NCBI RefSeq assembly: GCF_015679265.1
Contig: NZ_CP064942.1
Location: 1,582,001-1,646,000, forward strand
Direction: 5' to 3'
From: Pontivivens ytuae
GTDB lineage: Bacteria > Pseudomonadota > Alphaproteobacteria > Rhodobacterales > Rhodobacteraceae
Length of the DNA: 64,000 bases
Part shown: positions 43,222-52,327 of the stretch, piece after piece
Layout: every line of letters begins with the position of its first letter
Numbering within the stretch: position 1 is the stretch's first letter
Notes under the pieces: generated by a model
The model's database searches: none
The model's input: the letters and a program-made list of their open reading frames with translations, nothing else
What the model was told of the DNA's origin: nothing
Position numbers and translations under genes: made by a program

Positions 43222-43995
43222 TCATCTCATCCGAAACCGCTCCCGCTCATCGGTCCAGCGGCGCAGTTCGAGGGCGATGTTCGCGCGGATGCTGATCGCC
43301 GTGACCGCGGCGATCAGCGCCATGATCAGGATCTGGTAGCGGATGGCCTCCGCTGGGTCGGCACCTGCGATGATCTGGCCCGACATCATACCGGGGATCG
43401 TCACCATGCCGGTTGCCGCCGTCGCGGTTACCACAGGCAGCATTCCAGCGATAACGGCCTGTCGTGCGATGTCGCGCGTCGCCTCGGTAAATCGACGGCC
43501 GAGCGCGAGTTGTGCTTCGACCTCGGCGCGACCGTCTCGCAACATGCGATGCAGGGTCGTGACGGCCACGGCGCTACCGGTGATCGAGGAGCCGACGGCC
43601 ATGCCGAAGATCGGCACCACGAGCCGCGCCTCGTACCACGGATCCGGGGATACGGTGAGCAGCACGCTCGGCAAGGCGACCAAGGCGCCAGCCGCCATGA
43701 GAATCGCGACAGATCTCAGGATCACTTGCCTCTTCCGCAGGCCGCCGACTCGGTAGGCCGTCTCTAGCCCGCCCAGCAATGCGATCGCGGCCAGCGCCAG
43801 CACCGTCGTGAACGGATCGTTGCGGGCCAGAAGCCAGCCGAGAATTGCAGCAAGGATCGCGAGCTGCAGCGCCATACGAGCGAAGGCGGTGATGAGCTGC
43901 CGTGGGAGCCGCCGGTCGATCGCAACGACAAGAGCCGTCGCGGCAATCAGGGCCGCGATGAAAACCAGCCCTGAGGTCCCGATGGAAGGGATCAT
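43222..43995 (-). CDS. fetB: FetB-like ABC permease (UPF0014)
   Basis: This 257-aa membrane protein has seven or so helices. RLPRQLITAFARMALQLAILAAILGWLL, GGLETAYRV, VPIFGMAVGSSITGSAVAVTTLHRM and ATGMVTIPGMMSGQIIAGADPAEAIRYQI are hallmarks of FetB/YbbM. E. coli FetAB exports iron and protects against peroxide. ATGA overlaps FetA. It is the last gene of an Fe-chelate import operon, an unexpected partner. Confidence 0.88.
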   Translation of the reverse strand: MIPSIGTSGLVFIAALIAATALVVAIDRRLPRQLITAFARMALQLAILAAILGWLLARNDPFTTVLALAAIALLGGLETAYRVGGLRKRQVILRSVAILMAAGALVALPSVLLTVSPDPWYEARLVVPIFGMAVGSSITGSAVAVTTLHRMLRDGRAEVEAQLALGRRFTEATRDIARQAVIAGMLPVVTATAATGMVTIPGMMSGQIIAGADPAEAIRYQILIMALIAAVTAISIRANIALELRRWTDERERFRMR

Positions 43996-44570
43996 CCGGT
44001 CAACGCCTCCAGCGACACCCGCCGGGCGCCAAGCCGCTCGGCCTGTTGCGGGTCATGAGACACGACAACGGCACAACGCGTGGTCCCCACTTGGGATGCC
44101 AACCAGCCTTCGACACGTGCGGTCGCCTCCGGGTCCAATGCTGATGTCGGCTCATCGAGCAGGAGCACATCCGGCATGGGTTGAAGTGCTCTGAGCAGGG
44201 CCAGCCGCTGCCGCTCCCCGGTCGATGTTTCGGTGACGGAATGCTCCAGAAGACTGACGTCGAGGCCCAATATATCCAGTTCGTCGCGATCGGGCGGCTC
44301 TTCGAAATGGTCGCCGACGCGCGGCGCCCACCAGGCGGGTTCGGCAGCACAGTAACGGACACGCGCCCGCCAGTCCGGTCCCGGCATGTCCCCGCGCCTC
44401 CGCCCGCTCAAAACAGCGTCGCCTTCGGCGGCATCGAGATCGGCGAGGGCGCGCAGCAGGCGACTCTTTCCGCTGCCGGACGGGCCGGAGATGCAGAGGA
44501 TCTCGCCGGGGTCCAGCCGAAAGGTGAAGCCGGACCCGCCGGGCCACCGGAGATCCCGCACCTCTAGCAT
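43992..44570 (-). CDS. fetA: FetA-like ABC ATPase
   Basis: This 192-aa compact ATPase has Walker A GPSGSGKSR (about residues 31-39), signature ETSTGERQRLALLRAL, Walker B DVLLLDEPTSALD and H-loop VVSHDPQQAERL. The short length fits FetA/YbbL. ATG 44570 overlaps the stop of the importer ATPase by 7 nt, so it is translated from the same message. Confidence 0.87.
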   Translation of the reverse strand: MLEVRDLRWPGGSGFTFRLDPGEILCISGPSGSGKSRLLRALADLDAAEGDAVLSGRRRGDMPGPDWRARVRYCAAEPAWWAPRVGDHFEEPPDRDELDILGLDVSLLEHSVTETSTGERQRLALLRALQPMPDVLLLDEPTSALDPEATARVEGWLASQVGTTRCAVVVSHDPQQAERLGARRVSLEALTG

Positions 44571-45361
44571 GCGCCCTCGCGTGGATAGGTAAGGCACAGC
44601 GGGCGGCCGGTCCTTGGGTCTCTCATGATCGTGCAATCCACGTCGAAGACCGACCCGATCAGTTCCGGATGGAAGAGGGTCTCGGCGTCGCCCTCCGCCA
44701 CCACCCGCCCCTCTTTCCAGAGCACGATGTTGTCTGCGTGGCGAGCGGCGAGGTTGAGGTCGTGCAGGACCATCACGATCGTCCGCCCGTCCTCCCGGTT
44801 CAGGCGTGCAACGAGGCTCAGAAGGTTGTGGGCATGGGCGACGTCAAGGTGATTGGTCGGCTCGTCGAGCAGGATCGCCGGGGCGTCCTGTGCGATGACC
44901 ATCGCGATCCAAGCCCGCTGAAGCTGGCCGCCGGACAGTGCCCCGAGCGCTTCGTCGGCACGTCGGCTCAGGTCGCAAAGGGCCAGCGCCCGATCCACAG
45001 CCTCGATATCCGCCGCCGAGGGTCCGCCAAAGCGGGCACGGTGGGCGAAGCGGCCGAGCATGGCAAGCTCCCGAACCGTGAGCTCTTCCGGCGCGGAGGG
45101 GGCCTGACCGAGCATCGCCATCTCGCGCGCCAGCGCTTTCGCGGGCCACGCGGCGAGCGGTTTGCCCGCAACCTCGATCGCCCCGTTGCTCAGCCCGACC
45201 AGGCGGCGGAGCGCCTTCAGCGCCGTCGACTTTCCGCTGCCATTCGGGCCACAAAACGCGTTGATCCGACCCTGCGGCAGTCTCAGCGACAAATCGGCGA
45301 TGACCGGCGTTCGGCCGTAGCCGATATCGGTGCGCTCGAACCGGGCGAAGGGGTCAGACAT
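44564..45361 (-). CDS. Fe-chelate ABC transporter ATPase, third system
   Basis: This 265-aa ATPase has Walker A GPNGSGKST (about residues 38-46), signature ALSGGQLQRAWIAMVIAQ, Walker B AILLDEPTNHLD and LHDLNLAARHAD after the H-loop. The ending PRTGRPLCLTY matches the tail of the ATPase at 34647 (SGRPVCIP), a shared siderophore-ATPase trait. It overlaps the permease gene by 8 nt. Confidence 0.91.
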   Translation of the reverse strand: MSDPFARFERTDIGYGRTPVIADLSLRLPQGRINAFCGPNGSGKSTALKALRRLVGLSNGAIEVAGKPLAAWPAKALAREMAMLGQAPSAPEELTVRELAMLGRFAHRARFGGPSAADIEAVDRALALCDLSRRADEALGALSGGQLQRAWIAMVIAQDAPAILLDEPTNHLDVAHAHNLLSLVARLNREDGRTIVMVLHDLNLAARHADNIVLWKEGRVVAEGDAETLFHPELIGSVFDVDCTIMRDPRTGRPLCLTYPREGAC

Positions 45362-46355
45362 GGGCAGGACGTCTCAGCAGCAAGTAGAGGAAGTAGGGTG
45401 CTCCGATCAAGGCCGTCACCAGCCCGGTCGGAAGCTCGATCGGGGCAAAGGCCAGCCGAGCCACGATGTCGGCGCACAGCACGATCGTCGCACCAAGCAG
45501 CGCCGTCGCCGGCAGGTGCAAGGCGGCGCGTGGCCCCACAAGCCGGTGGGCCGCGTGCGGCGCGATGAGCCCAACAAAGGCGATCCCGCCAGCGAAGGAC
45601 ACCGCCGCCGCGGTCAGCACCGCCGCCATCGCGAGCGCCACGATCCGGGTTGCAATGGGCCTCAGCCCCGTTGCCATCGCGCTCCCACCATCAAGCAGCA
45701 TCTGATCGAGCGGACGCAGCATCAGGACAAGCGCGGGCGCAGCGATGGCCAGCACCCCGGCCAGCACGGCCACGTCCGCCCAGTGCGCCTGATGCACCGA
45801 GCCCGCCAGCCAGATGAGAGCCTGTCCAGCCCGATAGACAGGTCCCGCAATCATCAGGAGGGTCGCGATCGCAGCGCAGAATGCAGCGACGGCGACGCCG
45901 TAGAGGATCAGCTCCCGCGCCTGCCAGCCGCGTCGCTGCGCCAGAATGCCGATCACGGCCGCGGCGGCGAAGGCACCGAGGGCCGCGGCCACCGGCTGCC
46001 ATGCGATGGACACCGTCAGCGCATTTGCCTCATCGGAGAACACCAGCAGGAAGACAAGCACGCCGACCGCCCCTCCATCGACCAGCCCGAGCACCGCCGG
46101 CGACGCGAGGGGATTGCGCGTGGCGCGCTGGAGGAGCGCTCCCGCCAAGGCGAGGGCAGCGCCAGCCAGCAAAGCCAAAAGGGCACGGGGCGCCCGAAGC
46201 GTGCTGACGATGATCGCATCGGTGCGGCTCCCTTCCCCGATCAGCACCGCGAGGATCCTCTCGGGCCCGATCCACGAGCTCCCTAGCCCGATGGCGGCAG
46301 TGAGGGCCATGAGCAGCCCGAGGCCGAGCGCGGGGATGGCAGCGGACCGGCTCAT
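45354..46355 (-). CDS. FecCD-family ABC permease, third system, second subunit
   Basis: This 333-aa permease has LRAPRALLALLAGAALALAGALLQR, RNPLASPAVLGLVDGGAVGV, GGIAFVGLIAPHAAHRLVG and LPTGLVTALIGAPYFLYLLLR. ATG 46355 sits in an ATGA overlap with the first permease; an open extension to 46613 is in the wrong context. Confidence 0.91.
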   Translation of the reverse strand: MSRSAAIPALGLGLLMALTAAIGLGSSWIGPERILAVLIGEGSRTDAIIVSTLRAPRALLALLAGAALALAGALLQRATRNPLASPAVLGLVDGGAVGVLVFLLVFSDEANALTVSIAWQPVAAALGAFAAAAVIGILAQRRGWQARELILYGVAVAAFCAAIATLLMIAGPVYRAGQALIWLAGSVHQAHWADVAVLAGVLAIAAPALVLMLRPLDQMLLDGGSAMATGLRPIATRIVALAMAAVLTAAAVSFAGGIAFVGLIAPHAAHRLVGPRAALHLPATALLGATIVLCADIVARLAFAPIELPTGLVTALIGAPYFLYLLLRRPAHV

Positions 46356-47338
46356 GCTTCGGCCCGTCCGGCGCGGCGGCGATCGAGGAGCACAATCAAC
46401 GTCGGCGCCCCGAGCAGAGCAAGCAGGACACCCACCGGCGCTTCGCCAGGCATGATCACCATGCGCGCCGCGACATCGGCAAGAAGACAGGTCAGCGCGC
46501 CGAGCAGAGCTGCTATGGGCAGCAGCTGCGCATGACCGCGCGCGCCCATCAGACGGGCCAGATGCGGTGCGAGAAGGCCCGCAAACGCGACCGGTCCTGC
46601 CAGCGCGACGCAAAGACCGGCCATCAGCGCGGCGAGCCCAAGACCCACCAACCGCGTCCGCGTCACCGAGACGCCTATGGCCTGTGCGGCCTCGTCCGAC
46701 AGCGCGAGCGCATCCAACGCACGGATCATCGGCACCAGCGCGACGGTGGTCAGAAGCAGGAGGGACGCGCCTGGCAGGAGCACCTCCACAGGTCGATCGG
46801 CAAAACTCCCTGCGAGCCAGAACAGCAGCGCCTCCAATGCCTGCTCATCCGTCACCAGCAGCATTTGCGTCAGCGAGGCGAGCAGTGCTGCCACGGTGAC
46901 ACCGGCAAGAAGCACCTGTCCGGGCCCCACCGCGCGTGCCGAGAGGGCGAGACCGAAGACCAGAAGGCTTGCCAGCACCGCACCTGCCGCCGCAATGGCG
47001 CTGAGCAGCAGAAAGGTCTCGACACCGAAGAGGCTGAGGGCCGCGACCAGTGCGAAGGCAGCACCTGCATTCACCCCCATCAATCCCGGCTCGGCCAGCG
47101 GATTGCGCGTGCAACTCTGCATGACCGCCCCCGCAATGCCCAGCGATGCGCCGACGAGACAGGCAAGCACCGTGCGCGGCACGCGCAGGTTGCGGATCAC
47201 GATATCGGTCGTCTCATTCGACGGAGAAAACAGCGCCGTAGCGACGTCTCGGGGGCCGTACATGTTCAAGCCAAGATGCAGGCTCGCGATCGCTGCCAGC
47301 GCCAAGAAAGCTCCCAGAATGAGCAAGCGCGCTGCCAC
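46352..47338 (-). CDS. FecCD-family ABC permease, third system, first subunit
   Basis: This 328-aa permease has LRVPRTVLACLVGASLGIAGAVMQ, RNPLAEPGLMGVNAGAAFAL, GPVAFAGLLAPHLARLMG and APVGVLLALLGAPTLIVLL. The start is GTG 47338 with a weak ribosome site. It is divergent from its binding protein across 147 nt, in which I found no TGA-N9-TCA box. Confidence 0.9.
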   Translation of the reverse strand: MAARLLILGAFLALAAIASLHLGLNMYGPRDVATALFSPSNETTDIVIRNLRVPRTVLACLVGASLGIAGAVMQSCTRNPLAEPGLMGVNAGAAFALVAALSLFGVETFLLLSAIAAAGAVLASLLVFGLALSARAVGPGQVLLAGVTVAALLASLTQMLLVTDEQALEALLFWLAGSFADRPVEVLLPGASLLLLTTVALVPMIRALDALALSDEAAQAIGVSVTRTRLVGLGLAALMAGLCVALAGPVAFAGLLAPHLARLMGARGHAQLLPIAALLGALTCLLADVAARMVIMPGEAPVGVLLALLGAPTLIVLLDRRRAGRAEA

Positions 47339-47485
47339 TGGCTGATACCCGACTGTTTCACTTGGTATTGACTCGATTTCCGCGAGCCGTCAAGAAATCC
47401 GGTAAACCCAGACGCAAGGCAGCCTGCGCAACCCACGTCTCCACCATGCAATCCAGCGCCCGTTCCGGGCCGGTCGGAGCATATC

Positions 47486-48385
47486 ATGCGGTTGATCGCC
47501 TTCACCTTTTCGTCCCTCCTCTGCGCTGTCGCGGCCATCGCCCAACCTGTCGAACACGCGATGGGAACGACGGAGGTGCCCGAGGATCCACGACGCGTCG
47601 TCGTGCTGACGAACGAGGGGACGGAGGCGCTGCTCGCCCTCGGCATCACGCCAGTGGGAGCGGCACAGTCCTGGACCGGCGATCCGTGGTACGACCACAT
47701 TGATGCGCAGATGAGCGATGCCGCTCCTCTAGGCAAAGAGAACCAGGTCAATCTCGAACTGCTGGCCGCGCTTGAACCCGATCTGATCCTCGCCAACAAG
47801 CAGCGACACGAGGAGATCTACCCTCAGCTCTCCACCATCGCCCCGACTGTGGTGTCGGAGCGTCTACGCGGCGACTGGCGCGCGAATTTCGAGCTCTATG
47901 CGGAGGCCGTGGGCGAGGCGCAGACGGGTGCGCGCCTCCTTGCCGCGTTCGATGAGCGGGTGCAGGATCTCACCGACGCGCTCGGCCCCCGTCTCGATGA
48001 GGAGGTCTCCGTCATCCGCTTCATGCCCGGGCACATCCGGATCTACCAGAAGGACAGTTTCTCAGGTTTCATTCTTCAGGAGATCGGCTTCGCCCGGCCC
48101 GAATTGCAGGACGTGGACGAATTCGCGATGCGCGTGGGCAAGGAGAGCATTCCGCAGATGGGTGGCGACCGCATCTTCCACTTCACCTATGACGCAGGCG
48201 ACGGCGAGGGTCTCGCGAATGCCGAGGATGCGCTGTCCGACCCGCTCTGGCAGGCGCTGCCCGCCGTTCAGCGCGGTGATGTCGTTCCTGTGAATGACGC
48301 GGTCTGGAACACCGCAGGCGGCATCCTCGCGGCCAACCTGATGCTCGACGACATCGCGCGGATCTATGATCTGCCCGAGCAGTGA
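47486..48385 (+). CDS. Periplasmic iron-chelate binding protein, third system
   Basis: This 299-aa secreted protein (signal peptide MRLIAFTFSSLLCAVAAIAQ) has the FecB/FhuD-like TroA fold. DPRRVVVLTNEGTEALLALGITPVGAAQS, LELLAALEPDLILANKQRHEEIYPQLSTIAPTV and GKESIPQMGGDRIFHFTYD are typical of siderophore-binding members. It is divergent from the permease-ATPase operon. It ends 4 nt before the convergent IclR gene. Confidence 0.9.
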   Translation: MRLIAFTFSSLLCAVAAIAQPVEHAMGTTEVPEDPRRVVVLTNEGTEALLALGITPVGAAQSWTGDPWYDHIDAQMSDAAPLGKENQVNLELLAALEPDLILANKQRHEEIYPQLSTIAPTVVSERLRGDWRANFELYAEAVGEAQTGARLLAAFDERVQDLTDALGPRLDEEVSVIRFMPGHIRIYQKDSFSGFILQEIGFARPELQDVDEFAMRVGKESIPQMGGDRIFHFTYDAGDGEGLANAEDALSDPLWQALPAVQRGDVVPVNDAVWNTAGGILAANLMLDDIARIYDLPEQ

Positions 48386-48388
48386 TCG

Positions 48389-49117
48389 TCAGGACGCGGC
48401 GAACGCCACCAGCCTCATCCTGGCCGGATGCTCTTCATCCAGAAGATCGCGGGTGGTCGAGATCAATGTGACGACGGCCGCCGGGCGCGACTGGAGATCG
48501 AGGATCGGCGCGGCAAGCGCGAAGAGGCCAGGGATGAAGTCCTGATCGGCCATCGCGAGGCCAGCTTCGCGAACGCTCATACGCAGATCACCGAAGTCTT
48601 CGAGGGTGCGCTCGGGTGCTTCGGCTGCAACAACGTCTGTCAGCAGCCGGTCCGGCATATGAGCCATGAAGGCATGCCCTGTTGCCGACCGTGTAACCGG
48701 CAGAACGGAGCCGAGCCCGAGCATCGTGACGAGCGGTACGGCTGCCTTTTCCCAGCGCACGATCGTCGGGCCGAGATTGCCCCAGACGGCGAGCAGGGCC
48801 GTGAATCCTGTGGCCTCCACCAGTTCGGGCAGCGCATCGGCGGCCCGGTTCACCGGATCGATCCGTGCAATCGCGGCGGTTCCGATCTCCGCCGCGCGCG
48901 GACCGAGGTCATAGCTACCGCTTCGGCGATGCTGAACCATGCCTGTCTCGACGAAGCTCGCCAGATAGCGATGCACCTTGGCGGGTGCCATCCCGACCTC
49001 GGCTGCGAGTTGTGAGAGCGCCATAGGACCAGGGTGGCGCGCAAGAGCCGTCAGCAGGTTGACGGAGACCTCCACCGATTGCACGCCGCGGCCGCGGGTC
49101 GGGCTCTGATCAGTCAC
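48389..49117 (-). CDS. IclR-family transcriptional regulator
   Basis: This 242-aa regulator has an N-terminal winged HTH (MALSQLAAEVGMAPAKVHRYLASFVETGMVQ, about residues 34-64) and an IclR effector domain with GLGSVLPVTRSATGHAF. GTG 49117 overlaps the thioesterase stop. It lies next to the salicylate pathway and probably binds the palindromes at 49552-49579. Effector candidates are salicylate, salicylyl-CoA or gentisate (inference). Confidence 0.88.
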   Translation of the reverse strand: MTDQSPTRGRGVQSVEVSVNLLTALARHPGPMALSQLAAEVGMAPAKVHRYLASFVETGMVQHRRSGSYDLGPRAAEIGTAAIARIDPVNRAADALPELVEATGFTALLAVWGNLGPTIVRWEKAAVPLVTMLGLGSVLPVTRSATGHAFMAHMPDRLLTDVVAAEAPERTLEDFGDLRMSVREAGLAMADQDFIPGLFALAAPILDLQSRPAAVVTLISTTRDLLDEEHPARMRLVAFAAS

Positions 49118-49523
49118 GATAGGTCTCCAGCAAAGCTCGGATCTTCGGTGGAAGAGGTGCCTTGGTGATGCCACCGTCAGCCTCTTGGCGGACGCATACC
49201 CGATCTTCGCGTCCCTCGGCAATCGCGCGACCTGTATCGGTGAAGGCGTAACCGAGCGAAAAGCTGGACGTGCCCATCCGAGTGATGCGTACGGACAGGT
49301 CGAGGTGAGCATTGGGGCGCGCTGGCGCATGGAACGTTGCGCCGGCGTCGCGCAAAGGCGTTGCGAAGACTCCATGCGCTGGAAGCGCCGCCTGATCGAA
49401 CCCAAGCGCTGTCGTCATCTCGTGAAAAGCCGAATCCATCCAGCGAAAGAACGTTGGATAGAACACGATGCCGGCCGGATCGCAGTCCCCCCAGTCCACC
49501 AAGCGCTTCGTTTCAAAAGGCAA
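49110..49523 (-). CDS. 4-hydroxybenzoyl-CoA-type thioesterase (probable gentisyl-CoA thioesterase)
   Basis: This 137-aa hotdog-fold protein has the 4HBT active-site segment DWGDCDPAGIVFYPTFFRWMDSA (about residues 8-30) with the catalytic Asp. The likely start is TTG 49523 with GGGAG 7 nt upstream; no ATG fits. The open frame beyond it crosses the operator. In context it would hydrolyse gentisyl-CoA to gentisate. It is divergent from the pathway genes and precedes the IclR gene on the same message. Confidence 0.82.
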   Translation of the reverse strand: MPFETKRLVDWGDCDPAGIVFYPTFFRWMDSAFHEMTTALGFDQAALPAHGVFATPLRDAGATFHAPARPNAHLDLSVRITRMGTSSFSLGYAFTDTGRAIAEGREDRVCVRQEADGGITKAPLPPKIRALLETYRD

Positions 49524-49551
49524 ATCGCCGCTCCCTCTCGGATCTCTTGAC

Positions 49552-49579
49552 TTACGTATAATGTAACTGATTACGTATA
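49552..49579. promoter_or_regulatory. Candidate IclR operator in the divergent gap
   Basis: Two direct TTACGTATA copies (49552-49560, 49571-49579) frame interleaved palindromes: TTAC-N7-GTAA (49552-49566) and GTAA-CTGA-TTAC (49563-49574). The site lies between the thioesterase and monooxygenase starts, where an IclR dimer would control both directions. Confidence 0.55.
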
Positions 49580-49613
49580 GGAAGATGCCAGAGAGTGTCG
49601 CGAGGAGGAAGCC

Positions 49614-50753
49614 ATGAGGATCGCCGTGATCGGCGCAGGCCCAGCCGGGCTCTACGCCGCCATTCTGCTCAAGCGGATGCGGGCTGATCTGGAACTCCGC
49701 GTCTACGAGCAGAACCCGCCGGATGCGACCTTCGGCTTCGGGGTGGTCTTCTCGGATCAGGCGCTCGATTTCCTGAGGGCTGATGACGCCGACACGGCGG
49801 ATCTGATCGAGCCGCATATGCAGCGCTGGTCCGACATCGTCCTCAACCATCAAAGGACCCGGATCACCATCGACGGCGTCGGCTTTGCCGGGATCGGGCG
49901 CCTCGAACTGCTGCAACTCCTGCGTCAGCGGGCAGCGGAACTCGGCATTCATCCCGAATACGGCGCGCGGATCGGTGTTGACGCGCTGCCCGACGCTGAT
50001 CTCGTCATCGGCGCCGACGGGCTGAACAGCATCATCCGGGAGGCCGCACCGGCCGCGTTCGGCGCACGGATGGAAGAGCTGGACAATCGGTTTGTCTGGT
50101 ATGGCGCCGACCGCGAATACGATGCGCTCACGCAGACCTTCATCGAAACGCCACATGGGCCGATGAATGCGCACCACTACAGCTACGCGCCCGGGCGCTC
50201 GACCTTCATCATCGAGATGGGGCCTGACACATTCGCCTCATCAGGCTTCGCGAACATGCCCGAACCGGACTACCGGGTCGCTTGTGAGGTCCTCTTTGCG
50301 GAGCATTTGGAGGGCGCGTGCTTGATCCCGAACAATTCGGTCTGGCGCCGCTTCCCGAACCTCTCATGCGAGACCTGGCATCACGGTAACCAGGTCCTGA
50401 TCGGGGACGCTTTGCACACCGCACACTTCTCCATTGGCTCCGGCACGCGGCTCGCGCTGGAGGACGTGATCGCGCTGGCGCGTGCACTTGAGGACGCCGA
50501 TTGGAACATATCCGCCGCGCTGCCGGCCTATCAGGCGGCGCGGGCTCCGGTGCTTGCCAAGATCACTTCGGCGGCCCGCCGCTCCGCCGCTTGGTACGAG
50601 GATTTCGGCGACCATATGGCGCTCGACCCCTGGCCGTTCGCACTGAGCTACATCCGCCGGGCAGGCCGTCTCGACAGCGCCCGCCTCCGCCAGCTGGCCC
50701 CGGATTTCAGCGCGGCGCTGGAAGCCCGTGGCATCAACTTGGAGGCCGCGTGA
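49614..50753 (+). CDS. FAD-dependent monooxygenase (probable salicylyl-CoA 5-hydroxylase)
   Basis: This 379-aa flavoprotein hydroxylase has the FAD dinucleotide motif GAGPAGLYAA (residues 7-16), GFGVVFSDQAL (about 42-52, typical of aromatic acyl-CoA hydroxylases), the DG motif GADGLNS and the GD motif VLIGDALHTAHFSIGSG. With the CoA ligase and gentisate dioxygenase next door the best reading is conversion of salicylyl-CoA to gentisyl-CoA, as in the Streptomyces sdg pathway. Similar 2-aminobenzoyl-CoA and benzoyl-CoA enzymes cannot be excluded by sequence alone. Confidence 0.83.
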   Translation: MRIAVIGAGPAGLYAAILLKRMRADLELRVYEQNPPDATFGFGVVFSDQALDFLRADDADTADLIEPHMQRWSDIVLNHQRTRITIDGVGFAGIGRLELLQLLRQRAAELGIHPEYGARIGVDALPDADLVIGADGLNSIIREAAPAAFGARMEELDNRFVWYGADREYDALTQTFIETPHGPMNAHHYSYAPGRSTFIIEMGPDTFASSGFANMPEPDYRVACEVLFAEHLEGACLIPNNSVWRRFPNLSCETWHHGNQVLIGDALHTAHFSIGSGTRLALEDVIALARALEDADWNISAALPAYQAARAPVLAKITSAARRSAAWYEDFGDHMALDPWPFALSYIRRAGRLDSARLRQLAPDFSAALEARGINLEAA

Positions 50754-52327
50754 TGACACCCGAAGCCCTCGCCGATGCGACGGAATTCGTGCTGCCCGAG
50801 CGCTACAACGCGTCGCGTCTGCTCTGGGATAACCTGCCGGAGCGCGGGGACCGCACCGCGGTTATCCACGAGGGGGACCGGCTGACATATGCCGAGCTGG
50901 CGGCCGAGGCGGCGCGGATCGGCAACCATCTGCTCAGCCTTGGATGCAGACCCGGCGAGCGTGTCCTTCTCTTTCTGGATGACGAGCTCGCCTATCCGGC
51001 GGCGATCATGGGGGCGATGCGCGCCGGGCTGGTGCCGATGCTCATCAACACCCTCTCGCCCGCCGACCTCATCCGCTTCTTTCTGGAGGATAGTGAAGCG
51101 GTCGCTGCTCTCGTGTCCGAGCCGTTCGTGGGGCTCTTTTCCTCGGGAGCCATGGAGGGAACCCAGTGCAGGTATGTGCTCTCTGCAGCCGATCGGCCTT
51201 GGGCGGAGGCGCCCACTGTTCTTGAGGAATATCCTACCGGTCGCCGCGATATGGCGTTCTGGATGTATTCCTCCGGTTCGACCGGACGTCCGAAAGGCGT
51301 GGTCCACAAGCATGAGGATGCCGCCTATACGGCGCACACCTATGCGCGGCGCATCCTGCGCATCGGTGCTGGAGATGTCTGTTTTTCCATCCCCAAGATC
51401 TTCTTCGCCTATGGCTTTGGCAACTCGGTGACCTTCCCTATGAGCGTCGGGGCGGCGGCTGTTCTGCTCTCCGGCCGCCCGACGCCGGAGCGGTGCTTTG
51501 CCGCCATACGCAATGGGCGTCCGACGCTGCTTTTCGGGTTGCCGACGCTCTACACCGCACTCGCCGCGGATCCCGGGATCGAGACGGCGGACATGTCCAG
51601 CGTCCGGCTCTTCATCTCGGCTGCTGAAGTCCTGTCCTCAGAGCTCGCCCGGGACTGGAAAGGCCGGTTCGACCGCCCGATCATCGAGGGGCTCGGCTCC
51701 ACAGAGATGCTGCACATCTACCTGTCGAACGATGCGGACGAGCAGCGCGCGGGGTCTGCCGGGCGCGTCGTGCCGGGCTATGACGTCCGGCTCGTGACAC
51801 CTGAAGGGCGCACCGCAGAACCGGGCGAGGAAGGTGTCATGCAGGTCATGGGCCTGTCAGGCGCGGAATTCTACTGGAACCGCCCCGACAAAACCGCCGA
51901 GACGATGAAGGATGGCTGGCTCGACACGGGCGACCGTTTCATCCGGGATGCCGACGGTTTCTACTTCTTCCGGGGTCGGGCAGACGATCTCGTCAAGGTG
52001 TCCGGGCAATGGGTCCATCCGCTGGAAATCGAGTGGGTGCTGAACGACCACCCCGATGTTCGGGAGGCTTGCGTTCAGGCGGTCGAGCTCCCTGACCGCC
52101 GTTTGACCATCAAGGCCTGGATCACGCCCGTGGACACCGGCAGCGACGCGCTCGCCCGCGATCTGCGTGCCTATGCGAAGTCCCGCCTGCTTCCCCACAA
52201 GTACCCGCGCGAGATCGTCTTCCTCGATCATCTGCCGAAGACCGGGACCGACAAGATCGATCGGCAGGCGCTGCTGCGCATGAACGCCTCCGAAAACCCG
52301 CCCGCACAGACAGGAGAACTGACATGA
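50753..52327 (+). CDS. Benzoate/salicylate-CoA ligase family protein
   Basis: This 524-aa acyl-adenylating enzyme has the P-loop YSSGSTGRPKG (about residues 168-178), LGSTEMLHIYLS, YFFRGRADDLVKVSGQWVHPLEIE and the C-terminal catalytic Lys in LPKTGTDKIDRQ. The FWMYSSGSTG wording is that of benzoate-CoA ligases. Its ATG overlaps the monooxygenase stop by 1 nt (TGATG). In context it would activate salicylate to salicylyl-CoA. Confidence 0.88.
   Translation: MTPEALADATEFVLPERYNASRLLWDNLPERGDRTAVIHEGDRLTYAELAAEAARIGNHLLSLGCRPGERVLLFLDDELAYPAAIMGAMRAGLVPMLINTLSPADLIRFFLEDSEAVAALVSEPFVGLFSSGAMEGTQCRYVLSAADRPWAEAPTVLEEYPTGRRDMAFWMYSSGSTGRPKGVVHKHEDAAYTAHTYARRILRIGAGDVCFSIPKIFFAYGFGNSVTFPMSVGAAAVLLSGRPTPERCFAAIRNGRPTLLFGLPTLYTALAADPGIETADMSSVRLFISAAEVLSSELARDWKGRFDRPIIEGLGSTEMLHIYLSNDADEQRAGSAGRVVPGYDVRLVTPEGRTAEPGEEGVMQVMGLSGAEFYWNRPDKTAETMKDGWLDTGDRFIRDADGFYFFRGRADDLVKVSGQWVHPLEIEWVLNDHPDVREACVQAVELPDRRLTIKAWITPVDTGSDALARDLRAYAKSRLLPHKYPREIVFLDHLPKTGTDKIDRQALLRMNASENPPAQTGELT

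Noticed and set aside
47339..47485. Iron box in the third importer's divergent gap
   Set aside because: TGA and TCA trinucleotides occur but never with 9-nt spacing, and no shared flanking block is present.
49524..50177. 355-aa version of the thioesterase
   Set aside because: The extension overlaps the divergent monooxygenase gene and the operator; the hotdog domain starts only after 49523.
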